Origin: Trigonopsis variabilis
Lineage: Eukaryota; Ascomycota; Trigonopsidomycetes; Trigonopsidales; Trigonopsidaceae
Direction: 5' to 3'
Assembly (NCBI GenBank): GCA_003707065.3
Contig: PPXM03000003.1
Coordinates: forward strand, 372,001-436,000
DNA length: 64,000 bases
Notes under the pieces: generated by a model
What the model saw: the letters and a program-made list of their open reading frames with translations, nothing else
Database searches by the model: none
Told to the model about the DNA's origin: nothing
Program-made: the position numbers and the translations under genes
In this document: positions 1-10,760 of the stretch, piece by piece
How positions within the stretch are numbered: position 1 is the first letter of the stretch
How the letters are laid out: the number at the start of each line of letters is the position of its first letter

Positions 1-650
1 ACGATCTCATTCGCAGTAACAATCGAGCCTGCTAAAGCTACTCGGTCAGGAATAGACTCTAATAGGCCAGCACTAGCAAAACCAAGACCAACATCTCGAA
101 GGGCAAGTCCCGCCAGCTTCTCGGTGCCTTTTCCATAGATAGTAATAGGATTCTCACCCAAGTCTAGACCAATATCTTTAGGGTTTGGGACCAGAAACTC
201 GTAAAATATTCCTGCAATGCTTTCGACAACTTTGGGAATCCCAATTGATCGAGAATATTTGACATGGTCTGCCTTCCCCTCCCATCCGCTAATTGGAACA
301 CGGAAGGGGTCAGTGCCAAAAATTGAAGGGAAATACACTGATACTTTATTTCGAACACTTCCATCGGCCAGAGCTTTCCAAGCTTGATCAGCATTGTCGG
401 TCCCTATCAAGTTATACAGAACATCAGCTCCTTCTAATGCTTTGTCAACGTCAGAATCAACTGTGAAATCTGTCTTATAGCCTTTAGCATTAGATCCATA
501 TTCTTTCTCAATCAAGGATGCATCTCCAGACGTGATGACTCGAAGAGGTAGAGTAATAGATCCTTTGAACGTCAAAAGGAAGGCATTAATTAGATGCTTT
601 CCGATAAAGCCATGAGCGCCTGCAATAGCAATCGTTTTTTTTGCAGTCAT
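1..650 (-). CDS. NmrA-like NAD(P)-binding protein, 3' end outside window
   Basis: Start ATG is at 650 and the frame stays open to base 1, giving 216 residues of a longer protein. The N-terminus is a beta strand followed by a dinucleotide-binding glycine motif, GAHGFIG (Gly11, Gly14, Gly17), as in atypical short-chain dehydrogenases of the NmrA / isoflavone-reductase group. Further along are features usual for this group: a substrate-side segment with SIFGTDPF and a predicted Rossmann strand pattern. These proteins either reduce small molecules with NADPH or sense the NADP/NADPH ratio (NmrA itself, HSCARG). I see no clue to the substrate. It is divergently placed to the membrane-protein gene at 1120. 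Family placement is fairly safe; function is not. Confidence 0.75.
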   Translation of the reverse strand, partial: MTAKKTIAIAGAHGFIGKHLINAFLLTFKGSITLPLRVITSGDASLIEKEYGSNAKGYKTDFTVDSDVDKALEGADVLYNLIGTDNADQAWKALADGSVRNKVSVYFPSIFGTDPFRVPISGWEGKADHVKYSRSIGIPKVVESIAGIFYEFLVPNPKDIGLDLGENPITIYGKGTEKLAGLALRDVGLGFASAGLLESIPDRVALAGSIVTANEI

Positions 651-1119
651 AGCTACCAGCAATTGAACGAGTTTATCTGTGGGGTAGTGGGTGCTCTCTC
701 CCTTAAAAACTAGCTGGCGTCTCTCTCAGTTGCTTGTAATATCCGCTCATGCTTGCATCATTAGGGCACTCCACTCTCCCAACGGCGGCCACTTTTGATC
801 ACACCCATTATAGACTCCATTACTAATTTTTGGTAATGTTCCCTAGTAAGCAAGGTGACCTTGAGATGGGATTAGTCGACATTGAAAATTTACTGTAATG
901 AGGTGACTGGCATTGCTAGGTATGTTTGAGGTAGGAGACATACACCAAAAGGAATAAGTCTTACCAATGCGCACCCACTGCGGGTCATCATTGTCAAGCT
1001 CAAACACAAAGACTACTGTACGACGTCGACAGGAACAAAGTCGTTTTAGATATGAAGATGCAAGAAAAAAGAATATTTATATAAGAATATGCAAAACTTG
1101 AAAACATGAAGCATTAGCG
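651..1119. promoter_or_regulatory. Divergent intergenic region with a minimal uORF
   Basis: 469 bp between the start codons of the NmrA-like gene (minus) and the MARVEL-like gene (plus), so it should carry both promoters. An AT-rich stretch with tatataag lies at about 1077-1086, some 35 bp before the plus-strand start. A three-codon minimal uORF (ATG AAG CAT TAG, 1105-1116) sits just 3 bp before the main ATG at 1120, if the transcript starts upstream of it. No other structure recognised. Confidence 0.4.
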
Positions 1120-1695
1120 ATGAACTTTAACGGAGGTAAAGCGAGAAGTAACGCGTGTGCTCGATGGGCCGAGATCGTGTTTAGAGCTCTAGAATGGGTA
1201 TTCTCCCTCTTTGTTATTATTCTCACAGCTATCTATATAGATGAAGCGAAGAAGTCAGGAGTAGAAATCTCTTCAGCGATATATACTGAGGTTGTTGCCG
1301 TGATATCTTTTTTGGGTAGTTTGGCGCTATGTTTCTTCCTCGGTAATGGAGCTAGATGGTTTTTTGTATTGGAAGGAGTCATTGCCATCCTATGGTTGAT
1401 CAGGTATACCTTTCTGAGCAAGCTTATTCCTTATCTAACTAACCTTTATAGCTTTGTTTGTTTGCTTAATGAAGTCATGCCTCTGACTTGCAAATGGGAA
1501 ACTTTTAACCCCTTTTCAAAGAACGAGTGTGGGCGAATGAGAGCTGATCTTCTCTTCCAGATTATCTCCTGGTTTGTCCTATGCACAGCATGTCTGACTT
1601 CTAGTGTCTTATGGTTCATCAGTGGTTTCAGCTTTAAGTGTCTATCATGTTTGGTATATAAAAAAATACCTACCTCTGGTGACAAAGGAGTTTGA
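1120..1695 (+). CDS. Four-pass MARVEL-type membrane protein
   Basis: 191 residues, single exon, start ATG at 1120. Four hydrophobic segments are visible at roughly residues 20-41, 54-75, 79-99 and 144-170. The hydrophilic loop between the third and fourth contains two cysteines (CKWETFNPFSKNEC), a layout typical of fungal MARVEL-domain proteins (Nce102/Fhn1 and relatives), which act in plasma-membrane microdomains, non-classical export and eisosome organisation. The basic N-terminus (about 20 residues) would be cytosolic. I infer the family from topology rather than from a diagnostic motif, so another tetraspan family is possible. Near the end TTG|GTATAT could be a donor site, so the last residues are uncertain. 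Confidence 0.6.
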   Translation: MNFNGGKARSNACARWAEIVFRALEWVFSLFVIILTAIYIDEAKKSGVEISSAIYTEVVAVISFLGSLALCFFLGNGARWFFVLEGVIAILWLIRYTFLSKLIPYLTNLYSFVCLLNEVMPLTCKWETFNPFSKNECGRMRADLLFQIISWFVLCTACLTSSVLWFISGFSFKCLSCLVYKKIPTSGDKGV

Positions 1696-3294
1696 TCGAT
1701 ATCAGAAACTATCACATTGGCCAGCCAGGACAATCTTCAGCTGCATCTGAAGATACCGCTTTTTTTTACTTTCCGGTCTTTCTAGTCATCAATTTTATTA
1801 TATACGCTATCAAGCATAGATGTGGCCTAGCAAGTAAACAATAGACAAGTCTGGTTATTAAATTACATGTTTAAAGGCGTAGATAAGTCGATCCACTATC
1901 AAGCACGCCTACTGAATATGTATATTTAAAGTGGTGCTCCAATCAGCCAAACGTCGGACTAGATATTCACTGATTGGTCTGAATTGATTTCCCTTCGAGA
2001 TGCTTCAACACTGAAGGTACTTTATGAGTAAATGATTGGTCCTTGTCAATCCTATACATCTCAGCAGTGATTATTATCTCTCTTTACCTTGTCCCTACTC
2101 GAATATCAGTCTGGACTCTCAGCACACCGGTCTCGTGGCATTCCTGGTGGGCGCGTCCAATGACGTCCATCACTTGATCCCATGGACCTTCTAAAATATA
2201 TTAATCATCGCATATCGATCATTCTCATACCAACAGTTGTGCCAGCACTGTGAAGAGAGTATTTCAATCCGCTGCTATCGACCAATTCCGATACAATTGC
2301 TATCTGTTTCGAGACAGATGCGTTTCCGGTCCCGATCTGAAGATTTAGTGCCATTTATAATCTCGATCATCCATACTGGAACCAAGCAAAAATCAGCAAT
2401 ACAATGCAGCGTACAGGTCATGGCTGAGATCTTGAAGAACGAGTTACGTTACGCAGCTCCGTGTGACATCGTCAATGACACGGCTTACTTAGGCTATGGA
2501 CGGGCAAGACTTGCCTGCTAATATAAGCTATCTGCTAAGAACACTTGAGATAAACGTGGGACTGCGATTGAATGGCTAATATTTTAAAACGTCTATTATT
2601 TTGTGAGACTGACACGAATTCCTGCAAATAATCAAACGTTAGTCATCTATACCAGAGAAGAATTCGTTTTTTTTTCATTCTGCCACATATATTCAATTAC
2701 AAGACCGGCAAGCGTTCATCCTGTACATAAAACAGTTCCATATCCAAGACAATAATAGCTCGGGTCCGTAGCGTCTTATCGTCCGGGCCTTGATCCATTG
2801 ATAACTACGAGACTCTCTGTTGAACAAGACTCATTGCATATCAGCGCAAGGATCATAACGAAAATAGCAAAAGGACAAATTCACGTTTGAGTCTCGTTCG
2901 AAATTGTGTAACATGTTTTCTATTGCTAGTGACAAAGAAGCTAGCATTCCCAAGGCACGCCAAGCATACAGAGAGATCAAAAGGTAGATTAACGCATCAG
3001 CAGACTGGAAGGGTCTAAAGTGGCTAGACATCTCAGCTCGACACGATTTGGATGATCCCAGTAGCAGTAGTAATGTCACATTGTCATGACCAGATCTCTG
3101 AGGTATAGGATTCAGATTTAAATTCAGGGCTCAAACGAAATGCAGAAGCTCATATAATGATAAATAGCTATGCAACGTAAGTTGGGAGGAGTGTTGCTGT
3201 TGCCCCTAACAACATGTACATACGCGTATCCAAGTGTTTACCAACATATCATTTGACTAGGCCGACTTGAAGTCGACAAATCTCGGGCTCGACG
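1696..3294. other. Intergenic, no gene supported
   Basis: 1.6 kb between two plus-strand genes. Open frames here (for example 2237-2521 plus and 2831-3079 minus) start at TTG or GTG rather than ATG and show no protein-like pattern. The 3' UTR of the membrane-protein gene and the promoter of the kinesin gene must lie here. Nothing else seen. Confidence 0.5.
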
Positions 3295-5871
3295 ATGGAC
3301 TTGTCATCTGCTCCTTCGAAAATCCCTCAGCCTGTTACGAAGACAGTGGGTTCACCATACAAAACTGCTAATGGGGACCCACTGCAGCCGATAAATATCG
3401 TAAACAAGCCTGCCTTATCTCGACCCTCGTCATATGGAAAACTAACTAGTCAGCCCTTCAAGACATCGATTGGAGCAAATAAAGCACAATTAGCCTCTCG
3501 CATAAGTATGGAACCGCTTAAATCTGGACGAAATGGGGCCTCGGGATTTGGAACTAATCGGCAAGTTCGACTGCATCGCAAGGAAGAAAATAAACAGGAC
3601 GTACGACGCGAATTGGGACTGATGCGGGAAGTTATAATGAAAGAAATTGACCAACGCCTTGAAGGTAAGCAGGAATCGGATACTTTGGCTAGTTTTGGTA
3701 AGTTGCTCCATCACTGGAGAAGAAACTGAACGATGCTGACTATCAAATTAGTGAATGAATTAATAACTGAACGACAACAATCCAATTTTAATATGGAAAA
3801 ATTAAAAGATCGTAATGATCAGTTGGAACAAGCAGAGCGGATGCTCAGGGGAGAGATTGATGAAATGGCTCGACATCTTCGTCACACCGTGCAGGACCTA
3901 GAACGAGAGCATCAAATCAAGATGGATGAGACCATAAGAAAAAGCTCACTTGAAGTAGATCGAATAACACGGGAATACCAGGAAAATATGATTTCTCTTA
4001 CGGAGGAGAATCACCAAATTCGCCAGGAACTTGAGAATGCTCTGAATGAACAAAGAATTAAGCTGGAGCAAGAGATTAAACAATTGAGTGAGGGTTTTGC
4101 AAATATTAGATTGATGAATCAAGATTTAACTAATGAACTGTCCAATCTTCGGACCGAGAATAATGATCTTTCCCGCGAAGTATGCGACGTTCGAGCAGAG
4201 TTAGAAAAGGAAAAGAATGCAGTAACCCGGGCTCACCAAGAAGCATACAATCAAACTCAAGAACAATTCAATGAGAAGCTTGGTCAAATGAAGCAAGAAC
4301 ACGAGAAAGCGCTAATTGAAATCACTGAGAAAGCTGAAGACGACGTTTCAGCAGCTTTTGCAGACTATGAGAACCGCTTGGCCAAGGAAATATCGCAGTT
4401 CAATACTATAAAGCTCAACTTTACCCAAAAAGTCAGCCAACTGCAGTCCGCCTTCGATCAAGCCCGAACAGAGATTGATACTTGTCATCAAGTTGAACGG
4501 GACCTTCGTCAACAGTTGGTTCGTGAGAAAGACTCTTCTTCAAGACTTTCTACCAAATTGTCTGAGAAATCCCGCGTTTCTATGACTTTAGAAGAAGATA
4601 CCAGGAAACTGAGGGAACGCATATGCGAGCTGGAGGAACAGCTTGATTCAAGAGAAAACACAATGGTTACGCTCAAGAGAGACCGAGATGAGGCCGTGGC
4701 AAATACAACAAACCTTTTAGATAAATTACGATCGGAAGAAACTTTGAGGCGTCGACTACATAATACAATCCAAGAACTCCGCGGGAACATTCGAGTCATG
4801 TGCAGGGTGAGACCGAGCCATGAAAATGAAACTGTTGCAAAGATCTCCTACCCTGATAAAGATTTGGAAGCTCGGCAAATAGATATCGAAGGCGCTGCTT
4901 CGGAGAATGCAGTAGGAGAGGTTACGACCAAGACTTATTCATTCACTTTTGATCATGTTTTCGATCCTTCTAGTTCAAACACTCAAGTTTTTGAGGAAGT
5001 GGAACTCTTGATCCAAAGTGCTCTTGATGGACATAATGTCTGCATCTTCTGCTATGGACAGACGGGATCAGGGAAGACTTTCACCATGACATCCCCCGAT
5101 GGAATCATTCCTAGAGCAGTGAAGCTTATTTATAAACAGGTGGCTGATCTTGCTGAGCGCGGTTGGGAGTATGTCATGCAAGGTCAATTTTTGGAAATTT
5201 ACAACGATACTATTGTTGACTTGCTGTGTCGTTCTGAAGACAATGAGACCAAACGGCACGAAATCAGGCATAATCCCAAAACTCGCCAGACAGTAGTGAC
5301 TGATCTTACAAGCGTCACCTTACACAGCCCCGAAATCCTGACGAAATTACTAGCCCAAGCAAATTCTAACAAATCGGTGGCTGCTACTAAAGCAAATGAA
5401 CGCTCATCACGGTCTCACAGTGTGTTCATTCTTCATCTCTCCGGTCATAACTCAGTGACTGGAGAAAGCAGCCAAGGGGTGCTGAATCTTATTGATCTCG
5501 CTGGCTCTGAAAGACTAGCCCAATCTCAAGCTACAGGTGATCGATTACGGGAGACTCAGGCGATCAATAAGAGCTTGAGCTGTCTAGGAGACGTAATTTG
5601 TGCCCTTGGCACCAGTAGGGAAGGCAGCCACATTCCCTTTCGTAACTCTAAGCTGACCTATCTCCTGCAGTACTCCCTCCTGGGGTCATCGAAAACCTTG
5701 ATGCTGGTGAACATATCTCCTGAGGCAAGCAGTGTCTCCGAGTCAATTAGCTCACTGCGGTTCGCTACGAAGGTAAATAGTACCAGCACTTCTTCATCGC
5801 GACGGCGGATGGGTAGACGGTCTCCAGACTCGACTACGAGCAGTCAAGGAAGTGAGAATCGTCAGCGGTGA
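3295..5871 (+). CDS. Kinesin-14, C-terminal motor (Kar3/Ncd/KlpA type)
   Basis: Minus-end-directed spindle motor. Exons 3295-3697 and 3752-5871 (intron 54 nt, branch GCTGAC, phase 1) give 840 residues. A second donor, GTAAGC at 3665, is also phase 1 and would remove 11 more residues; I prefer the shorter intron because it fits the window's size range. Residues 1-125 are a basic, Ser/Pro-rich microtubule-binding tail; about 130-470 is continuous coiled coil; the neck motif ELRGNIRVMCRVRP at about 478 joins straight to the motor, the hallmark of C-terminal kinesins. The P-loop GQTGSGKT is near residue 570, switch I is NERSSRSHS, switch II is LIDLAGSE. The length matches Kar3/KlpA (730-830). Ends 74 bp from the convergent tafazzin gene. 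Confidence 0.93.
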
Positions 5872-5945
5872 TAAATAATCATTAATGTACTTTTAATCGA
5901 AATGGATGGGAATAGGTATTGATGAACATGAAAGACCAACAGTGA

Positions 5946-7006
5946 TTACACTGGCATCTTTTTGCGTTTCCAGAATCGTGGCTTATCCAGGTGTAGAGGC
6001 TGCTTGGAGAAGCCTAAGGAAGTTCTGACATCTGACACTGCAGAACGTAGTTTACTAGCCACTGAAGAACGAAGATCTGCGGCAGGTCCCGACGCTAGAT
6101 TCGACTCTGGCTTTTCGGCCAGGTCGAGCCAGGACTTGCGTTCCGCGTCAAACAAGTGAGCATCAAGGGCTGGTCCATACTCCACGTGGATTTTTGTTTT
6201 AAAGAAATTCATTGGACCGCGTGATTTCCCATTATCATCTTCAGGCATAACTTTCTCGAGGCCGGTATGGAAGATCGGAATGATAATGGGAGGGACTCTT
6301 GATTCCAAGATCATCCGAGAGACACCCCAGCGGAAGTATCTCATTGTAGTGAAGAGTTCTGGTTCTCGGGGTTGGTGAACATAGCCTTCAGGAAAGACAT
6401 GGACCCATGGGGTCGATGAGATAGGAGGGTTCGACTTCTCAACTGGATTGAGAGAAGTGAATGTAGGCTTATAGGCCCCATTTCCATGAGATAGAATATA
6501 AATCGCTGCATCAATACTAGGCTGAAAAGGACCGCTTTTGTTTCGTTTAGCCGGCAGCACTTGGCCTAAGGAGAAGAAGAGAGACCTGAGCCTGGGTGTC
6601 TCAGTATATATTCATAGTCATAAGCATACCTTGTGGTGAAACAGATATCTTCGGCACCGAGAATCCATCGGCATTTGTTGGGATCACTTATTATCCTGTT
6701 GGGTAGACCCGCCCAGATCAAAGGATCATCTAACCTGACGCGTTAGTCCTACATTTATAATCTTACTCACACTGAAATATGATTAGCAATAGTCAGAAGA
6801 CCTCTTCCTTCCTGTTTGCATTGATCCAAAGCGTCAATAACATGCTCAGCTCCATGAAAAGTACACTGATAGACTGTCTTCACGAAATATTTCCCACCTA
6901 TCCCGCCTGACGCAATCACAATTTTTGATAATAACTTCCAGAACCATGATCGGCGGGGGTACTGGAGTAGAACATCATGGCCAGCTGCATATACTGCTGG
7001 TAGCAT
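5946..7006 (-). CDS. TAZ1: Tafazzin, cardiolipin transacylase
   Basis: Mitochondrial phospholipid-lysophospholipid transacylase that remodels cardiolipin. Exons 7006-6771, 6734-6630 and 6591-5946, with introns of only 36 and 38 nt, give 328 residues. The first intron splits the catalytic motif: spliced, it reads NHISVLDDP, with HX4D as His76 and Asp81. The rest follows the tafazzin family closely: DDPLIWAGLP, RWILGAEDICF, FFSLGQVLPAKR (yeast Taz1 has FFSLGQVL), PFQPSIDAAI, WVHVFPEGYV and RYFRWGVSRMILE. The start is supported by the N-terminal pattern YPRRS-W-LS. It lies head to head with another glycerophospholipid acyltransferase (Loa1), 461 bp apart, which suggests coordinated control. Confidence 0.93.
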
Positions 7007-7467
7007 CCGGGATTATCGTTTCCTTCCCACCTAACAAGCACTACCCAATAAATGTCGGCCAACGTCGCTGAACTGAAAAGTGAGTGTCCTCAGGTGATTA
7101 TTGACGGGGTGTGTTGATGGGTTACGTGACTCGTGATTTAAGCGACAACCCCTAAGACTTCTATGGACTATAAGTACGCTCATATGGATAAACTGATTCG
7201 TATGCCGTAATTAGACTAACCTTGCCGTCAAACAAAGTGGATCTTTGCTTCCCTGACGTGGGTGAAACTTCGCTCGACTGTTTTCAAGGCGACAATCGCT
7301 CGTGATCAGCAAATACCATTCATTCTAGATGTGAAGAACCCCCAGCTTTGGTGATTGCCATTGCCATTGAATATCCATCTACAAAAGAGGAGCGCTAAAG
7401 AAACAACTCTTCCCTGTGACCGCTACGTTACCACGCTTGATCTGATCCCGCTCTCATTAGTCTGGTA
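7007..7467. promoter_or_regulatory. Shared promoter of tafazzin and Loa1 genes
   Basis: 461 bp between two divergent start codons. Both genes make lipid acyltransferases. I see no exact repeated operator-like word that I could defend. Confidence 0.4.
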
Positions 7468-8465
7468 ATGGAGAAGTTTTCTCTTTGGCGAGACCAGGCC
7501 ACTGGGATAGCACCATTTTTACCCATTTATCAATCAACATCTGTAGTTGGACTGATTTTCGGTACAACCTCGTGCATTATTCGCCTACCACTTCTTTTAG
7601 GCACTCTTTTTGTTTACCTGACCATTGTCCAGAATCTACCTCGGATCACTGCGTTGGAAAAACTATGGAAGTGCGTTGTGGTTTTTCTAGCAGGTCTTTG
7701 GTGCTGGGATTTTGGAATAGAAGGAATTCGACGAGGGTATGTTTTGATTTTCGCAGGCTTTTCTGCTAATACATTTTTTAGTGACTTATCTAAACATCGA
7801 GACCGTCTTCCTAGGCCAGGTGATATCTTGGTTTCTAATTTCGTCTCTCCTCTCGACTCTCTGGCCTATACGGTCATCTTTAATTCCCTCGTAGCCATTC
7901 CAGTGGGTGATGACTATGCTACTTGCTCTTTGGCCAGATTTATCTTGATCGCCTTAGGATGGGCTTCACCTGATCATGAAGTAGCACAGAGTCTGGAGGA
8001 AATCTCCCGGAGTGGTCGCAACTCTGGTCGATCGGTCATCATCTTTGCTGAAGTATGTTCCAACCTGCTTTAGGCTTCTTATATACTAATCCTTTATAGG
8101 CTACTACGTCCAATGGAAAGGGGTTATTGTACTTCCCTCCTCTTTCTTATGACGAGTTACCGTCTGGTACGGCCATTTTTCCACTAGCTATCAAGTATTC
8201 CCCCGCTACTCTTGTTACTCCTATTCCTCAGAATCCCATCACTTGGCTCATTCGCCTTTGTTCTCGTTGGAATGGTTTCTCTGTGAGGATCCGATTAGGA
8301 GAACGGATCCGCTTTTCGAGTGACGCTACTCCAGCTAGTATTCACTCGGTCATTGTCCAAGGAATCTGCCGTCTTGGTCGGCTTCAGGCTCTCGGCCCTG
8401 GATTAGGGGTCAAAAGCAAGGGTGACTTTGCAAGAGCCTACCGAAAAGGACGCAAGTTACAATAG
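7468..8465 (+). CDS. LOA1: Lysophosphatidic acid acyltransferase, Loa1/Vps66 family
   Basis: ER/lipid-droplet acyltransferase that in yeast transfers oleoyl from CoA to lysophosphatidic acid. Exons 7468-8052 and 8100-8465 (47-nt intron, branch TACTAAT, phase 0) give 316 residues. The N-terminus MEKFSLWRDQATGIAPFLP is nearly the yeast Loa1 signature (MEKYTNWRDNGTGIAPFLP). A long hydrophobic region follows at about residues 25-100. The block after the splice junction, FAEATTSNGKGLL, corresponds to the PlsC-like motif (yeast FAEGTSCNGKSVL). Motif I is degenerate: the expected catalytic His position reads as NFVSPLDS, as in yeast, where it is NCTSPLDA. That is normal for this family. Confidence 0.88.
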
Positions 8466-8632
8466 TATTACAGTGCATTGTCTTTTGTCGCTCAATCTTA
8501 TATACAACTACTCCCATCAATTTTCTTTCTAGAATGCATGCATCCTTGGCATTTTGACAGAATCTGCTTTGGCTAAACCTACTCGTCCATATAGTACACT
8601 AGTGGCCTTCTCCCATCCGCATCCAACAGCAC

Positions 8633-10240
8633 TCACCAGGTTTCGGTAATATAGAGCCGGGCAGATTTCTTCTTCTCCCAAAACTCCTCTGCCTCTTGCT
8701 CACTTAGCCGTCCCTTTTCCATCGCCACGCGAACTAGAGCCCTATGTACACCTTCTCCCATCCCTTTTGTTGACCCGCAGACAAACACTTGGCCGTCAGG
8801 ATGAGATACTACAGTCCAAACTAGATCACTTTGATGTTCTATTTCATCTTGAACGTACTGATGAGTGCCCGCACGAGATTCCACGACGCGGCGGAACAGC
8901 TCGGCGTCAACACCCCATTCTCCAGAGTAGAGCTCGTCAACTAAATGATCTCGACATCCTTGAAGCACCCAAACTTTGTTTTTACAGTTTTTATTTCGAA
9001 GTCTCCGTTGAACAAAGCCGCGAAATGGGGCAATTCCAACTCCAGCACCAATTAATAACATTGGGCCATCCGCCCTAAATTCCCTTGCCAATGGGTTACC
9101 TTGTAACCCTCTAAACATGGGGATAGTGACTTTGGCCTCCGGATATTGATTTTTCAACAAGTGTAGTCGTTCCAGGTACCCAGAGCACACGCCAGTCCGA
9201 ACACCTGCAGGGTATCTCCACATTTCAGGAACTTCATATATTGTCACTGCAAATTCAATGGTTCGTTTAGTTCCTACATTATGAGGATCCGAGCTCAAAC
9301 TGTACCACCTGGGCATCAAAGTGGGCAGACTAGACAGAAGATCAGCCACATCCGGTACTGACGAAGGGAAAGCGGCCAGTAAGTGTAATAATGAGGGATC
9401 GACCAGACTCTTATAAGCGCGCTCGCCAATATCACAAGTCAGCCATTGTAAAATATATCGTTCGCTGGGATCGGTAGCTGCTTGGGCTAAAACAGATAGT
9501 AAAGATTTCGACAAAATCCCGCAGTTCAGTTCAACTGTCCAAATGAACAATTCTCGTAAAGAGCTAACAATTTTCCGTTCGCATGCGTCCCCCCAGATCG
9601 TAGGCCATCGTCCACCTTTAGTAGTGACTACTATTTCTCTCGATCGTCGTTCCTCCGGGATCTTTAATGCAGTTAAGATCTCATCGACTAGTCTAGTATC
9701 ATTTGGGGGACATATTCCAACCGCTCCTCCTACTTTGAAATCAATTCCTTCAATTTCATCTGGATAATCTGTGACATCGATTTCGTAGTCGATCGTCCTT
9801 TTCGGGGCCCCTGGTTGAGTTAGCTCTCGCGACGATAGGATCTCATAAGATCCAACTTTAAACGGGGGATGAGGAGCAAGGTAATTCGGAGCATGGACAA
9901 TATCCTCCTTAACATAGTGCTCCAAACTAGTCACAGCCACGTTACTCTGCACCACTCGAGAAATGGGAATTGATCCACTGGAGCTGATCTCATCCAATGG
10001 TAAATTTAAAGAATTAAAGGCCGGATTGTTTGGAAAAACTAGAAACCTTGGTCTAGAAATGTTGGCCGAGGTCTCCAGGCGATTGGACGCATCGATCGGT
10101 GAAGCAGCGGCGCAAGGACAAGGTTTTCCTTTGCCACAAGAGCTAGGATCTTGACATGGTCCTTGACCACACCCTGAATCGTAGAATGAGAGATTAGAGA
10201 GTTTAGAAACAATATCCGATTCCAACGCGTTGCTGGGCAT
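8633..10240 (-). CDS. FMN-less diflavin-type reductase with Cys-rich N-terminus
   Basis: 535 residues, single exon from ATG 10240. The C-terminal two thirds is a cytochrome-P450-reductase-like FAD/NADPH module: FAD motif RWYSLSSDP near residue 310, GVCSGYL near 348, NADPH pyrophosphate motif LLIGAGVGIAPFRGF near 393, FVCGSTKGMGEGV near 483, and the family's terminal Trp. There is no flavodoxin (FMN) domain. In its place residues 20-45 hold a short cluster, Cys24, 29, 35, 41 and 43 (CGQGPCQDPSSCGKGKPCPC), that could bind a metal. Relatives include methionine synthase reductase, Tah18 and Met10; the insert pattern resembles the first, but I cannot fix the partner. A second ATG at 10278 opens another frame that overlaps the start, so the N-terminus could still change with transcript data. 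Confidence 0.8.
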   Translation of the reverse strand: MPSNALESDIVSKLSNLSFYDSGCGQGPCQDPSSCGKGKPCPCAAASPIDASNRLETSANISRPRFLVFPNNPAFNSLNLPLDEISSSGSIPISRVVQSNVAVTSLEHYVKEDIVHAPNYLAPHPPFKVGSYEILSSRELTQPGAPKRTIDYEIDVTDYPDEIEGIDFKVGGAVGICPPNDTRLVDEILTALKIPEERRSREIVVTTKGGRWPTIWGDACERKIVSSLRELFIWTVELNCGILSKSLLSVLAQAATDPSERYILQWLTCDIGERAYKSLVDPSLLHLLAAFPSSVPDVADLLSSLPTLMPRWYSLSSDPHNVGTKRTIEFAVTIYEVPEMWRYPAGVRTGVCSGYLERLHLLKNQYPEAKVTIPMFRGLQGNPLAREFRADGPMLLIGAGVGIAPFRGFVQRRLRNKNCKNKVWVLQGCRDHLVDELYSGEWGVDAELFRRVVESRAGTHQYVQDEIEHQSDLVWTVVSHPDGQVFVCGSTKGMGEGVHRALVRVAMEKGRLSEQEAEEFWEKKKSARLYITETW

Positions 10241-10760
10241 CTTACCAGCAATAAGGGAAGTTGATCAGCCGTCGTCATGCGGGACGATCTGATAATTTTG
10301 ATACGACAACTTTAAAGCCAAAAGTGAGTCAGGTCAGGGTCATTGGTGGATCATAATTGACCACTGATCACTTACCGATACATGCTCGCTGGCTTAGCTT
10401 ACATACTTACGCGGTGCTGAAAGGCATGGCAAATATTTAAAGATAGTTTATTATTTGGAGATGCATGTTGGCCATTGCTATAACAAGAAAATTTGGATTA
10501 GGGGGTTGTACTCCTCTTTAGACGAGCGGAGACAATCTCAAGCAGCACATTGTATCTATGAATTTTGCTTTAGTAGAAAATACGGTTATTTTTGTGCTAG
10601 ATAATTTTGTTTTGGGTTTACAGATGCCTTGTGCGGTCAAACTATCAACAAACAGTGCTAGTATATTATACACCATAACCTTGTAAGCTAAAAATACAGA
10701 GGACCAAATACTTCAATGGTAATCGAAACTGGATGAATAAGAGGAAGAAGCCCTCCCGCA
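10241..10760. other. Intergenic between tandem minus-strand genes
   Basis: 520 bp holding the reductase promoter (next to 10240) and the 3' UTR of the SUN-domain gene (next to 10761). Contains an AT-rich core; no further gene or repeat recognised. The ATG at 10278 opens a 79-codon frame in another register that runs over the reductase start and could act as an inhibitory uORF. Confidence 0.4.

Noticed and set aside
164-394. Minus-strand open frame of 76 codons
   Set aside because: Lies in another frame inside the NmrA-like coding sequence; low protein-like character.
2237-2521. Plus-strand 94-codon open frame
   Set aside because: Begins at TTG, no family pattern, no typical promoter or intron signs.
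3665-3751. Longer alternative kinesin intron (87 nt)
   Set aside because: Also in frame, but the 54-nt choice fits the window's intron size range better; kept only as an alternative.
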